Assembly: GCA_027493055.1 (NCBI GenBank)
Contig: JAPUDO010000006.1
Span: 1-64,000, forward strand
DNA length: 64,000 nucleotides
Reading direction: 5' to 3'
DNA from: Niabella sp.
GTDB taxonomy: Bacteria; Bacteroidota; Bacteroidia; Chitinophagales; Chitinophagaceae
Shown: positions 18,647 to 27,103 of the stretch, piece by piece
How positions within the stretch are numbered: the first letter of the stretch is position 1
Layout of the letters: each line of letters starts with the position of its first letter
Position numbers and translations under genes: made by a program
Notes under the pieces: model-generated
Told to the model about the DNA's origin: nothing
The model's input: only the letters and a program-made list of their open reading frames with translations
The model's database searches: none

Positions 18647-18775
18647 TTTGGCGTGTCCCCGATAAAGAAAAAACTACGACTCATGCCTCGACTTGTTTTT
18701 CTAATCGGGGGTCGGGCCATCCTCTGCAAGTCCGCCACACCCCCTACCCCTGAAGGGGAGAGCCGGCGCGCCAAA
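18647..18775. repeat. GC-rich palindromic element with TTTGGCG/CGCCAAA ends
   Basis: About 129 bp starting TTTGGCG (18647) and ending CGCCAAA (18775), with internal GGGTCGGGCCATCC and CCCCTgaAGGGG-type pairing. Its composition is far more GC-rich than the flanks. It looks like a dispersed, structured intergenic repeat. It sits just upstream of ispG, which itself carries related short pieces. Confidence 0.6.
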
Positions 18776-18866
18776 TCTTCAGCGGGCTTTCCGTTTCTGT
18801 CCCTCACGCGGCTGACGCATCATGTCAACGCATCAACCTATCAACTTATCAACTTACCTTTGCAGC

Positions 18867-20927
18867 ATGGAATTATTTGCAGAATCACTTACTCACTATA
18901 AAAGGCTGTTAACCAAAGAAGTAAAGATCGGAAATTTATTACTGGGCAATAATCATCCTATCCGGTTACAAACAATGACCACCACCGATACCATGGATAC
19001 CATTGCTACAGTGGAGCAAACCATCCGGTGCATTGAAGCTGGTGCTGAGCTGGTGCGCATTACCGCACCGTCTAAAAAGGATGCTGAAAATTTATTGAAC
19101 ATTAAAAATGAATTACATAAACGCGGTTACTTTACGCCGCTGGTAGCTGATATTCACTTTACGCCGAACGCTGCCGAAGTTGCCGCCCGCATTGTGGAAA
19201 AAGTGCGCGTGAACCCGGGCAATTATGTAGATAAGAAAAAATTTGAGCAAATTGATTATACCGATGCAGAATATGCCGAAGAAATAGACCGCATCCGCGA
19301 ACGTTTTACCCCACTGGTAAAGATTTGTAAAGAATATGGCACTGCTATGCGTATTGGCACCAACCACGGCAGCCTTAGCGACCGCATCATGAGCCGCTAT
19401 GGAGATACGCCTATTGGTATGGTGGAGAGCGCGATGGAATTTTTACGTATTGCCCGTGATGAAAGCTATCACCAGATTATATTAAGCATGAAAGCCAGCA
19501 ATCCGCAGGTGATGGTGCAGGCTTACCGCTTGCTGATCAAGCAAATGAACGAAGAGTTTGGCGAGATATACCCCTTACATCTTGGTGTTACCGAAGCTGG
19601 TGATGGCGAGGAAGGCCGCATTAAATCTGCCGTAGGTATTGGCACATTAATGGAAGACGGCATTGGCGATACCATCCGCGTATCACTTACCGAAGATCCT
19701 GAATTGGAGATACCCGTGTGCAAGGATATTGTGAAGCGGTATGAACCGCAGTCGGAAAGTCAGAAAGACGGAAAGACAGAAAGTTCATCTTCCGGACTTC
19801 CGGACTTCCGAACTTCCGGACTTGCCTATAATCCTTTTCAATTCAAGCGCCACCAAACAAAAGCTGTTAACAATATCGGCGGCGGGCAGGTGCCGGTGGT
19901 AATTGCAGATTTAAGTAAGGTAGAACACATTACTCCTGCTTCTTTACAAAGTATCGGCTACACTTATAACGAAGCGGACGATAAATGGAATATTTCAGAC
20001 ACGGCAGCAGATTACATATATATTAATAAGCCGGGTATTGATTTTGCGCTGCCCGGTACTTTGAAGGTCATTGTTCCATACCACCAGTGGAAAGAACGTT
20101 TCAGTTCCCCCTCCTTCGGAGGGGGTCAGGGGGAGGCCTCTCCCATCTATTGTGCCGAACATTTTGCAGCAATTGATGCACCCGAAAGCGATATCAATTT
20201 TGTGATGATCGATTGTCCGGGCGATGAAAAATATATAGAAGCTATTGCTTCAAAACCTAATACGGTGCTGTGTTTGAGCAGCACGCAAAAAAATGCGATG
20301 CAAACGGTTCGTGCTACCTGCATTCAACTGGCACAGAAAAAAATAACTGCACCCATTGTATTTATTACTGATAGCAACTGGCAAACTGCTGATGAGCACC
20401 TGATTCACTATGCCACTGAAACCGGCGCGTTATTTATAGATGGCTTTGGTGATGGTATCTGTCTGGGCATGAGCAAAGATGCCTACGACAATTTTAATAT
20501 AACTACATTAGGGGGTCGACAATATAACTCCCCCTCCTTCGGAGTCCCGATGACTATCGGGAGGGAGGAGGTCTTCCTCAACAATACCGCCTTTAGTATT
20601 TTGCAGGCCGCACGGATGCGCATTTCCAAAACAGAATATATTTCCTGCCCCTCCTGCGGCAGAACATTATTTGATTTGCAGGAAACAACTACTAAGATCC
20701 GCTCGGTAACCAACCATCTTAAGGGCGTTAAAATTGCCATCATGGGCTGTATTGTAAACGGACCGGGTGAAATGGCCGATGCCGATTTCGGATATGTGGG
20801 CAGCGGCCCAGGAAAAATTACTTTATATAAAGGTAAGGAAGTAGTAAAACGCAATGTGAACAGCGAAGTGGCAGTGGATGAGCTGATCAATCTATTAAAA
20901 GAAAATGAAGCGTGGATAGAGCCATAA
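18867..20927 (+). CDS. ispG: 4-hydroxy-3-methylbut-2-enyl-diphosphate synthase, long form
   Basis: A 686-residue protein. It converts MEcPP to HMBPP in the MEP isoprenoid pathway using a [4Fe-4S] cluster. The N-terminal TIM barrel (about 20-285) has VADIHFTP and VRVNPGNYVD. A large central domain typical of the Bacteroidota/Chlamydia/plant long form follows. The cluster domain has C594 and C597 (CPSCGRTL) and C628 (IMGCIVNGPGEM). The start ATG 18867 (MELFAESLTHYKR) is preferred over 18822, which would lie in repeat DNA. Three in-frame segments (residues about 295-319, 413-426 and 554-571) are made of dispersed-repeat DNA and are probably non-essential surface inserts. Confidence 0.95.
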   Translation: MELFAESLTHYKRLLTKEVKIGNLLLGNNHPIRLQTMTTTDTMDTIATVEQTIRCIEAGAELVRITAPSKKDAENLLNIKNELHKRGYFTPLVADIHFTPNAAEVAARIVEKVRVNPGNYVDKKKFEQIDYTDAEYAEEIDRIRERFTPLVKICKEYGTAMRIGTNHGSLSDRIMSRYGDTPIGMVESAMEFLRIARDESYHQIILSMKASNPQVMVQAYRLLIKQMNEEFGEIYPLHLGVTEAGDGEEGRIKSAVGIGTLMEDGIGDTIRVSLTEDPELEIPVCKDIVKRYEPQSESQKDGKTESSSSGLPDFRTSGLAYNPFQFKRHQTKAVNNIGGGQVPVVIADLSKVEHITPASLQSIGYTYNEADDKWNISDTAADYIYINKPGIDFALPGTLKVIVPYHQWKERFSSPSFGGGQGEASPIYCAEHFAAIDAPESDINFVMIDCPGDEKYIEAIASKPNTVLCLSSTQKNAMQTVRATCIQLAQKKITAPIVFITDSNWQTADEHLIHYATETGALFIDGFGDGICLGMSKDAYDNFNITTLGGRQYNSPSFGVPMTIGREEVFLNNTAFSILQAARMRISKTEYISCPSCGRTLFDLQETTTKIRSVTNHLKGVKIAIMGCIVNGPGEMADADFGYVGSGPGKITLYKGKEVVKRNVNSEVAVDELINLLKENEAWIEP
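19751..19825 (+). repeat. Repeat-derived in-frame insert 1 in ispG
   Basis: The DNA is built of gtcggaaagtc and cttccggacttc words that pair with each other. It encodes SESQKDGKTESSSSGLPDF and following residues. The same words occur between genes at 62510-62560 and 63840-63915. The reading frame is kept. Confidence 0.7.
20105..20144 (+). repeat. Repeat-derived in-frame insert 2 in ispG
   Basis: CCCCCTCC-ttc-GGAGGGGG hairpin followed by tcagggggaggc, encoding SPSFGGGQGEAS. This resembles the CCCCTCTC/GAGAGGGG hairpin at 48588. The frame is kept. Confidence 0.65.
20527..20578 (+). repeat. Repeat-derived in-frame insert 3 in ispG
   Basis: CCCCCTCCTTCGGAG joined to a CCCGATgactATCGGG hairpin, encoding SPSFGVPMTIGREEV. 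The first part repeats the start of insert 2. The second resembles intergenic CCGATctATCGG units at 35775 and 61600. The frame is kept. Confidence 0.65.
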
Positions 20928-21063
20928 CCAGCATATAGTTAATAGTTCATGGCTCATAGCCTATAATTGAAGGCTCTTTGCCTTTCTTATTTCTTCTTGC
21001 AAGCGCTACTGACTAATTTTTTCCTGTAAGTTTGATGCAGGCTCACAAAGCCGAAATTGTACA

Positions 21064-21744
21064 ATGAAACCCCAACACTGGTTATACATTTTCCTTGCAG
21101 TGGTAGTCAGCTACTTTGCAGGCATGTTTATAAGCAATGAAGTGCTGTTATTCATTTTCAAGCCATTGCTGGTTATCTCCCTGCTGGGCTATTTTATCTC
21201 GTCAACAATACAGGTTCCCTCCACTTTAAAAAAATGGATCATCGGAGCTTTGTTATTTTCCATAGCCGGCGATACGCTTTTAATGTTCGCCAATTACAAT
21301 GAGCTATTCTTTATCCTGGGGCTTGTGGCCTTTTTGATCGCCCATATTTTTTACATAGTGTGTTTTCATACAATAAGAACAAAAGAAAGCATTGCAGGAA
21401 AGTGGTATGTAGCAATTATTGTAGCCGTATATTATTTCCTGATCATGAATTTTTTATTGCCGCACTTAGGCGGACTGAAATATCCTGTAATAGTTTACGG
21501 GCTGGTCATCAGCTTTATGCTCCTGGTTGCCATGCATCTTTATGACCTGAAAGACAACCTCACTGCCCGGTACCTGCTTACCGGCGCTATCCTGTTTGTA
21601 GTGTCCGATTCTGTACTGGCCATCAATAAATTCTATCAGCCCTATGCCTGGGGGGGCTGGGCCATCATGATTACCTATACACTGGCCCAGTGGCTGCTGG
21701 TAAAGGGATGTGTAAGAATTGTCAATATTAGAACCGTTCAATAA
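21064..21744 (+). CDS. YhhN/TMEM86 family protein (lysoplasmalogenase-like)
   Basis: A 226-residue protein with about eight hydrophobic helices. The family signature residues appear as FKPLLVISLLGYF, FSIAGDTLLMF, FLIAHIFYIVCF and VVSDSVLAINKF. Eukaryotic and Legionella homologues hydrolyse the vinyl-ether bond of lysoplasmalogens. Activity in Bacteroidota is not established. It appears to be monocistronic. Confidence 0.87.
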   Translation: MKPQHWLYIFLAVVVSYFAGMFISNEVLLFIFKPLLVISLLGYFISSTIQVPSTLKKWIIGALLFSIAGDTLLMFANYNELFFILGLVAFLIAHIFYIVCFHTIRTKESIAGKWYVAIIVAVYYFLIMNFLLPHLGGLKYPVIVYGLVISFMLLVAMHLYDLKDNLTARYLLTGAILFVVSDSVLAINKFYQPYAWGGWAIMITYTLAQWLLVKGCVRIVNIRTVQ

Positions 21745-21851
21745 AAATTCTTGTAATAAGTTTGCATTTTTCGTGGAAGTAATACAGCACAATACCATTG
21801 CACCATTAAGTGTAGAAACTTTATTAGGAGATTAAAATTAATTTTAGGCAA

Positions 21852-22355
21852 ATGACTTTTACAGTGAATGTTTCAACAGTTTATAACTGTTCATTAGAAA
21901 GAGCATTCAAATCGCCTATGTTATGTGATGTAGCAAAAGTTCATACAGGATTTGGGTTAATGCCAAGAATTACACACGTAACAGATGACAAGGATTGGGG
22001 AAAACCCAATTCCACAAAAAAAGTATATGCAGCAAAATCTATTAGCCAAAAAGGTGGATTTGTTTCTATGGACAAAATAATCGAAAGAGTTGAAAACAAA
22101 TATTGGAAAATTGAGGTGTTTGATTTTCAATCGTGGATACTTGGCTTCTATAAATTTGCTGGCGAGTGGAAGACAACCGAAATTGGACAAAACAAAATAC
22201 AAATTGAATACAACTATACGCTTCATTCAAACATAGCTTTACTTTATCCGTTAAACTGGCTGTTCGCAAAAATTTTTTGGAAAGCGTATATGAAACAAGC
22301 TCTGGAAAATATAAGAAAATTAGCAGAAGAGAACGAACCTTTTCTGTATGACTGA
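21852..22355 (+). CDS. SRPBCC-like hypothetical protein
   Basis: A 167-residue protein. The start (MTFTVNVSTVYNCSLERAFKSPMLCDVAKVH) and the beta-rich middle ending in KIQIEYNYTLHS and a long C-terminal helix (FAKIFWKAYMKQALENIRKLAEENE) suggest a START/SRPBCC fold. The region just before it is AT-rich, and the gene is somewhat more AT-rich than its neighbours. No function can be assigned. Confidence 0.7.
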   Translation: MTFTVNVSTVYNCSLERAFKSPMLCDVAKVHTGFGLMPRITHVTDDKDWGKPNSTKKVYAAKSISQKGGFVSMDKIIERVENKYWKIEVFDFQSWILGFYKFAGEWKTTEIGQNKIQIEYNYTLHSNIALLYPLNWLFAKIFWKAYMKQALENIRKLAEENEPFLYD

Positions 22356-22461
22356 CAATTAGGCCTCCTAATTAAATGGAAGATATTAACTTAAACCAGA
22401 TTATACCTTAAAATATTCCGTACACCATTCCTAAGTCTTTTCTCTCCACCTTTACAGCCTC

Positions 22462-23088
22462 ATGCAGATCCCTTCTATACTTCAATCTTACACTATTGAT
22501 AAAACAGCAATAGAAATGTATGTGCCTCAGCCGGCATTTATACAGCAATTGTATCAAACCAATAAAGGAGACGCTTACTGGGCGCAGGTATGGCCTGCAT
22601 CAATTGGGTTGTGCAGGTTCTTAAATGAGTACCCTGAATATATTGTTGACAGGAAAGTACTGGAACTGGCAGCAGGACTGGGCTTACCGGGATTATTCGC
22701 TGCCCGGTGGGCCCTGCAGGTAACCATTACTGATAAAGAACCACTTGCTGAAGCTTTTGTAACGGCATCTGCAGCGCATTTACAGCTATCCAATGTTACA
22801 ACAGCCGCACTAAACTGGACAGAAGCCTCCAAAATGCAACTCCCCGATGTTATATTGCTGAGCGATGTAAATTATGAACCGGCAGTGTTTGAAGAACTAC
22901 AAAAAGTAATTGAATATTTTCTTGTTAACCATACCACCGTTATTATAAGTACTCCTCAAAGGCTGGTGGCAAAACCCTTTGTTATTTCCCTGCTTCCGCA
23001 CTGCAGTTTTCAGTGGAGTGATACGGTGCTGCTCAATAACACAGAAACCGGCGTAAGCATTTTTGTGTTACAGTATAAAGAGAACTAA
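22462..23088 (+). CDS. Class I SAM-dependent methyltransferase (methyltransferase-16-like)
   Basis: A 208-residue protein. It has YWAQVWPASIGLCRFL near the N-terminus, the SAM-binding LELAAGLGLPGLFAA (motif I, about residues 63-77), VTITDKEP (motif II) and PDVILLSDVNYEPAVFEEL (post-motif D-N/E-x-x-Y like). This arrangement is that of the family-16 protein-lysine methyltransferases (ETFB/eEF-KMT type). The target protein is not predictable. It appears to stand alone. Confidence 0.85.
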   Translation: MQIPSILQSYTIDKTAIEMYVPQPAFIQQLYQTNKGDAYWAQVWPASIGLCRFLNEYPEYIVDRKVLELAAGLGLPGLFAARWALQVTITDKEPLAEAFVTASAAHLQLSNVTTAALNWTEASKMQLPDVILLSDVNYEPAVFEELQKVIEYFLVNHTTVIISTPQRLVAKPFVISLLPHCSFQWSDTVLLNNTETGVSIFVLQYKEN

Positions 23089-23178
23089 CGATATGATTGG
23101 GATCATGCTTAAATTAAAGTTTTAGCAACAGTTTTACAAACTGCAAACACAGGTAATAAAAACAGATAATTATAAAGC

Positions 23179-23430
23179 ATGAATTTTACAACAGAAATAC
23201 AGGACGAGCTGGTATGGATCAATAGCAGCGAATTTAAACTTGGCGAGTATATTTATATGGGAATGGGAAAGCTAAGAGGCAGGACTGTATGTATTTCCAC
23301 CGCATACAAAATAGACTATTGCATGAAAAAAGCGCTGCAGTTTACCCGGGAAGATGCTAATATTGTTTTCGATCATATTAATAAAATCAGGATAGGACAG
23401 TTAGAGCCTTGCCGCCGGTTCTCTGTATAA
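23179..23430 (+). CDS. Small hypothetical protein
   Basis: An 83-residue protein, not recognised. Soluble, with no signal peptide or membrane segment (MNFTTEIQDELVWINSSEFKLGEYIYMGMGK...). It has clean spacing to both neighbours and no competing frame, so it is probably real. Confidence 0.55.
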   Translation: MNFTTEIQDELVWINSSEFKLGEYIYMGMGKLRGRTVCISTAYKIDYCMKKALQFTREDANIVFDHINKIRIGQLEPCRRFSV

Positions 23431-23513
23431 TAAGCTGCTGATAAAACTTTCCTCCTTGCTTCACAAAACAGGAAAACAAAATCACTTTAGTTTTGGACAA
23501 GTGAGTAAAAGTT

Positions 23514-23528
23514 TGCAACTTTGTTGCA
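23514..23528. promoter_or_regulatory. Zur-like palindrome TGCAAC-TTT-GTTGCA (site 1)
   Basis: TGCAAC and GTTGCA flank a 3-nt centre. The site overlaps a -7-like CAACTTTG (23516-23523), with a -33-like TTTG at 23491-23494. The same arms recur at 35682 and 43232 before other metal-handling genes. A repressor bound here would block the promoter of the receptor locus. Confidence 0.6.
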
Positions 23529-23531
23529 GTT

Positions 23532-23891
23532 TTGAAAAAAGGAAAGACTCATACAGGTATTCTTATAGCAAAGGCAGGCGCAACATTTTTTGCACTGCTG
23601 ATGCTTTTTAATATAGCCGTGCAGAGTTTCCACAGCCATCACCAAAAGCAGGTGACCTGCAAACATACGGATCAGGAAGTTTTAACCAGCTACAGCGCTC
23701 CCTGTACTATCTGCGATCATTTCCAGTATCGCACCCATTTTGATATACCATTCTTATCCAATATTGAAATCACCCCGCTTTTGCCCGCTATGCCCGTACA
23801 CGGTGGAAGGTATTATATCGGGTTTTACAAATTCACTTTACAGGGCTTCACCAATAAAGGCCCCCCTCCTGCTGCTACACTTCTTGCTTAA
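23532..23891 (+). CDS. His/Cys-rich envelope protein of unknown function
   Basis: A 119-residue protein starting at TTG 23532. A single hydrophobic helix (about residues 10-28, signal peptide or anchor) is followed by a metal-ligand-rich stretch QSFHSHHQKQVTCKH and a CTICDHF motif. The family is not recognised. It lies directly downstream of the Zur-like palindrome and upstream of the metal-type TonB receptor, which supports a role in metal handling. The start codon is only a few bases after the predicted transcription start, so the message may be nearly leaderless, or the start may be misplaced. Confidence 0.65.
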   Translation: MKKGKTHTGILIAKAGATFFALLMLFNIAVQSFHSHHQKQVTCKHTDQEVLTSYSAPCTICDHFQYRTHFDIPFLSNIEITPLLPAMPVHGGRYYIGFYKFTLQGFTNKGPPPAATLLA

Positions 23892-23960
23892 TTAATAGTG
23901 GCAAAAGATTACATTTTAGCCACCCATTCTCTCTTGTTTCCATTTTTTTATTAAAGCATA

Positions 23961-24083
23961 AATGTCGTTTACTTAAGATGTCGGGGATAATCCGCCTACA
24001 AACGGACAGGCACCAACATTGTCGGCCGCCGTTGCAGGTGTCATCATCCGCAATTACACACAGAGCGTTAAGTAAACGACATT
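23961..24083. repeat. 16-bp perfect inverted repeat bounding a 123-bp segment
   Basis: AATGTCGTTTACTTAA (23961-23976) is exactly reverse-complemented by TTAAGTAAACGACATT (24068-24083). The 91 nt between contain further short pairings (TCCG...CGGA, GTCGGCCGC). It lies just before the TonB receptor. It could be a MITE-like element or a structured RNA leader. No target-site duplication is evident. Confidence 0.65.
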
Positions 24084-24144
24084 GACTAAAACATAAACGC
24101 AGGCTTTTGCTATAAAAACTGCCGGGTTTATTGTATATGTGCGT

Positions 24145-26559
24145 ATGAAGTTTGTACTCCTACTTTGCTGCAATATGTTTTACTGCATAGCAAATGCCAA
24201 GTTACACCAGCTTATCGTGACCGTTATTGATGATCAGAACAAGCCCGTTCCGGGCGCCAGTGTATCTCTTGAAAAACATGAGATGGTGCCTGTGGCAGCC
24301 CCTGATGGCGTGTACGTGTTTAAGGAGCTGCCACCGGGGGATTATCGCCTGCACATATCTATGACAGGCTATAAATCTTTCAGGAAAAAGATAACTGTTA
24401 CAGACCATGATATATCATTACCAGTAACCCTGCACCCTGATGTGCATGTTTTCCAGGAAGTGGTAGTGCAAAATCATACTATCGGCCAAAGAAAAAAAGA
24501 AGAGCAACTGAACCTGGAAATCGTAAAAAGCGATTTCATACAAAAAAACCTCGGCGGCAGCCTGATGCAAAGCCTGGAAAGATTGCCCGGCGTAAAAACC
24601 ATCGGTATTGGCCCGGGCCAGTCCAAACCATTAATAAGAGGCATGGGCTTCAACCGGGTAGTGGTAATAGACAGGGGCATCAAGCACGAAGGCCAGCAAT
24701 GGGGCGCTGACCATGGCCTGGAGATAGACCAGTTCGCCACCGAAGAAGTAGAGATCATCAAAGGCGCGGCTTCTTTTGCATATGGTTCTGATGCTATCGC
24801 CGGTGCTATCAATGTAAAGTCTCCTGCCCTGCCGGCTGCTAATACCTTTGGCGGAGATATTAATCTTATCGGCAAAACCAATAACGCCCTGTACGGCACA
24901 TCGCTGAATATCTACGGCCGTACTAAAAAATGGTTCGGCACCGGGCGGGTAACCCTGCAGGACTACGGCGACTACCGCGTTCCAGCCAACAGGGTGTATG
25001 TATATGATTATCCTGTTGACCTGCATAACAATTACCTGCGCAATACCGCCGGGCAGGAAGCTAACCTGCATTTCTCCACAGGCTATATCAACAAACAGTT
25101 CAGGTCAGTGTTTTACATCAGCAATACCTACAGTAAAAGCGGCTTTTTCGCCAATGCGCATGGCCTGGAGCCCAGAAACGTAGATGCGGCGATGCACGAC
25201 CGCAGCAGCCGCGATATTTTAATGCCTTACCAGGAAGTCAATCATTTTAAGCTGATCAACCGGAGCCATCTCAGGCTAAATAATCATGCGCTTGAGCTGG
25301 AAGCAGGATACCAGAATAATTTCAGGGAGGAATATAACCGCTACGTCAACCACGGGTTTATGCCCGCCATATACCCGGGCACTATGTCCATACCGATCGG
25401 CCTGGAACGGGCTTTCAATAAAAACGTGTACTCACTCAATATCAAAGACCAGCTGAAGCTGAACCGGCATGAGCTGCAGTTCGGCATAAACGGGGAAATA
25501 CAAAGCAACACCATTAACGGCTGGAGCTTCCTGGTTCCTTCGTTTGATCAGAAAAGCTTTGGAGCTTTCATATACGATAAAATATTTTTAAACAACCGTA
25601 CCCTTTTGCATGGCGCTGTAAGGTACGACCACAGCCATATTCATATCCACAGCTATACCGACTGGTTCCCCTCACCACTTGAACAAAATGGAGAAACCTC
25701 TGAAATACATATCGAAAGAGCCGGCGATATAAAAAGAAGCTTTAACAGCGTTACCGGTTCTATCGGCATTAACTATAACAGAGCACAGATAGAGCTGAAA
25801 GCCAATGCAGGCAAGAGCTACCGGGTGCCTATCGCCAAAGAGCTGGGCGCTAACGGCGTCAACTATCACTACTTCAGCTATGAGCGTGGTAACGCCAGCC
25901 TCAACCCGGAAGAATCGTATCAGCTGGATGTCACCGCTGTTTTACATAAAAATAAATGGCGCATACAGGTTAGCCCATTCTTCAATTATTTTCCGAATTA
26001 CATTTATTTAAATCCAACGGCGCAGCATGATTACCTCTATGGCGCAGGTAACCAGGTATTTGAATATACGCAAAGCAAAGTGTTAAGATTTGGCGGCGAG
26101 CTGCAGGTAAAATACCAGGCCCGGGAAAATCTGAGCGCCGAAATTTTGGCAGAATACCTGTACGCGGAACAGTTATCGGGTAATAAGAGAGGCTATACGC
26201 TTCCCTTCTCACCGCCGCCATCGGCATTACTAAACCTTACTTATGGGCCGGTGCATACAGAGCCTTTTCACCGCACTTATTTTTCTGTGGATTACCGCAT
26301 CACCGCCGCACAAAACAATATTGTTCCTCCTGAAAAAAAGACAGCAGGTTATGCAGTTATGAATATACAGGCAGGTAGCCGGTTCAATATACAAAAGCAA
26401 CAGGTACAACTAAGCCTGCAGTTGCAAAACGTATTCAACACCAGGTACCTGAACCATACCAGCTTTTACCGGCTTATCGGTCTGCCCGAACAGGGGCGCA
26501 ACCTGGTACTGTCTGTAAAGGTTCCTTTTAATTTTTTAAAGAATAAACAAGAAATATAA
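24145..26559 (+). CDS. TonB-dependent receptor, probable metal (zinc) receptor
   Basis: An 804-residue outer-membrane receptor. Signal peptide (MKFVLLLCCNMFYCIANA), carboxypeptidase-regulatory-like domain (about 20-105), plug (about 115-230, with GMGFNRVVVIDRGIKHEGQQW and IKGAASFAYGSDAIAGAINV) and a 22-strand-type barrel. A His-rich loop HSHIHIHSYTDWF lies in the barrel. ATG 24145 is preferred to GTG 24139 because it gives a clean signal peptide. It overlaps the start of the DUF4625 gene. ZnuD-like zinc uptake is inferred from the loop, the neighbours and the upstream palindrome. Confidence 0.88.
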   Translation: MKFVLLLCCNMFYCIANAKLHQLIVTVIDDQNKPVPGASVSLEKHEMVPVAAPDGVYVFKELPPGDYRLHISMTGYKSFRKKITVTDHDISLPVTLHPDVHVFQEVVVQNHTIGQRKKEEQLNLEIVKSDFIQKNLGGSLMQSLERLPGVKTIGIGPGQSKPLIRGMGFNRVVVIDRGIKHEGQQWGADHGLEIDQFATEEVEIIKGAASFAYGSDAIAGAINVKSPALPAANTFGGDINLIGKTNNALYGTSLNIYGRTKKWFGTGRVTLQDYGDYRVPANRVYVYDYPVDLHNNYLRNTAGQEANLHFSTGYINKQFRSVFYISNTYSKSGFFANAHGLEPRNVDAAMHDRSSRDILMPYQEVNHFKLINRSHLRLNNHALELEAGYQNNFREEYNRYVNHGFMPAIYPGTMSIPIGLERAFNKNVYSLNIKDQLKLNRHELQFGINGEIQSNTINGWSFLVPSFDQKSFGAFIYDKIFLNNRTLLHGAVRYDHSHIHIHSYTDWFPSPLEQNGETSEIHIERAGDIKRSFNSVTGSIGINYNRAQIELKANAGKSYRVPIAKELGANGVNYHYFSYERGNASLNPEESYQLDVTAVLHKNKWRIQVSPFFNYFPNYIYLNPTAQHDYLYGAGNQVFEYTQSKVLRFGGELQVKYQARENLSAEILAEYLYAEQLSGNKRGYTLPFSPPPSALLNLTYGPVHTEPFHRTYFSVDYRITAAQNNIVPPEKKTAGYAVMNIQAGSRFNIQKQQVQLSLQLQNVFNTRYLNHTSFYRLIGLPEQGRNLVLSVKVPFNFLKNKQEI

Positions 26560-27041
26560 TGAAACAAGTAAAAATCCTGAAAACCCTGTGTATTACCATT
26601 GGCATTGCCGCTTTAATAGCAGGCTGTTCCAAAGACAAAGACGCTAAGGATACAGAGTACCCTACTATTGACGTTACCGCTTCTGTTGCATTCCCCAAAC
26701 AATGCAGCGAACTCACACGCGGGCAAAAATTCACCGCTAAAATATTAGTAGCTGACAACGCCGAATTAGGATCGGTAAGCATTGATGTCCATCACAATTT
26801 TGATCACCACAGCCATAGCACGGAAGTGACTGAGTGTAACATGGCTGCTGTTAAAACTCCGGTAAAGCCCTTCCTATTGGTAAAAAGCATACCCATACCG
26901 GCAGGAAACAAAAGTTATACTGTTTCTGAACAAATTAATGTGCCCTCAGATATAGATCCCGGAGATTACCATTTCATGATACGCGTTACCGATAAAGAAG
27001 GCTGGCAAACCATGAAAGGCTTAAGCATAAAAATTAAATAA
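26559..27041 (+). CDS. DUF4625 lipoprotein
   Basis: A 160-residue protein with a lipoprotein signal (LIAGCSKDKD, Cys at about residue 23). The DUF4625 domain includes a His-rich strand SIDVHHNFDHHSHSTEV and ends VPSDIDPGDYHFMIRVTDKEGWQ. The start overlaps the receptor stop by 1 nt. It is probably a surface or periplasmic metal-binding partner of the receptor; this role is inferred from the histidines and context. Confidence 0.85.
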   Translation: MKQVKILKTLCITIGIAALIAGCSKDKDAKDTEYPTIDVTASVAFPKQCSELTRGQKFTAKILVADNAELGSVSIDVHHNFDHHSHSTEVTECNMAAVKTPVKPFLLVKSIPIPAGNKSYTVSEQINVPSDIDPGDYHFMIRVTDKEGWQTMKGLSIKIK

Positions 27042-27103
27042 CAGGATAGAACATTTTAATCATCCATATAAATCCTTAATCAACTCAATTAAAAAAATCG
27101 ACA

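Noticed and set aside
23961..24083. Cobalamin or other known riboswitch before the TonB receptor
   Set aside because: The conserved B12-box and core motifs are not present. It is kept only as an unexplained inverted repeat.
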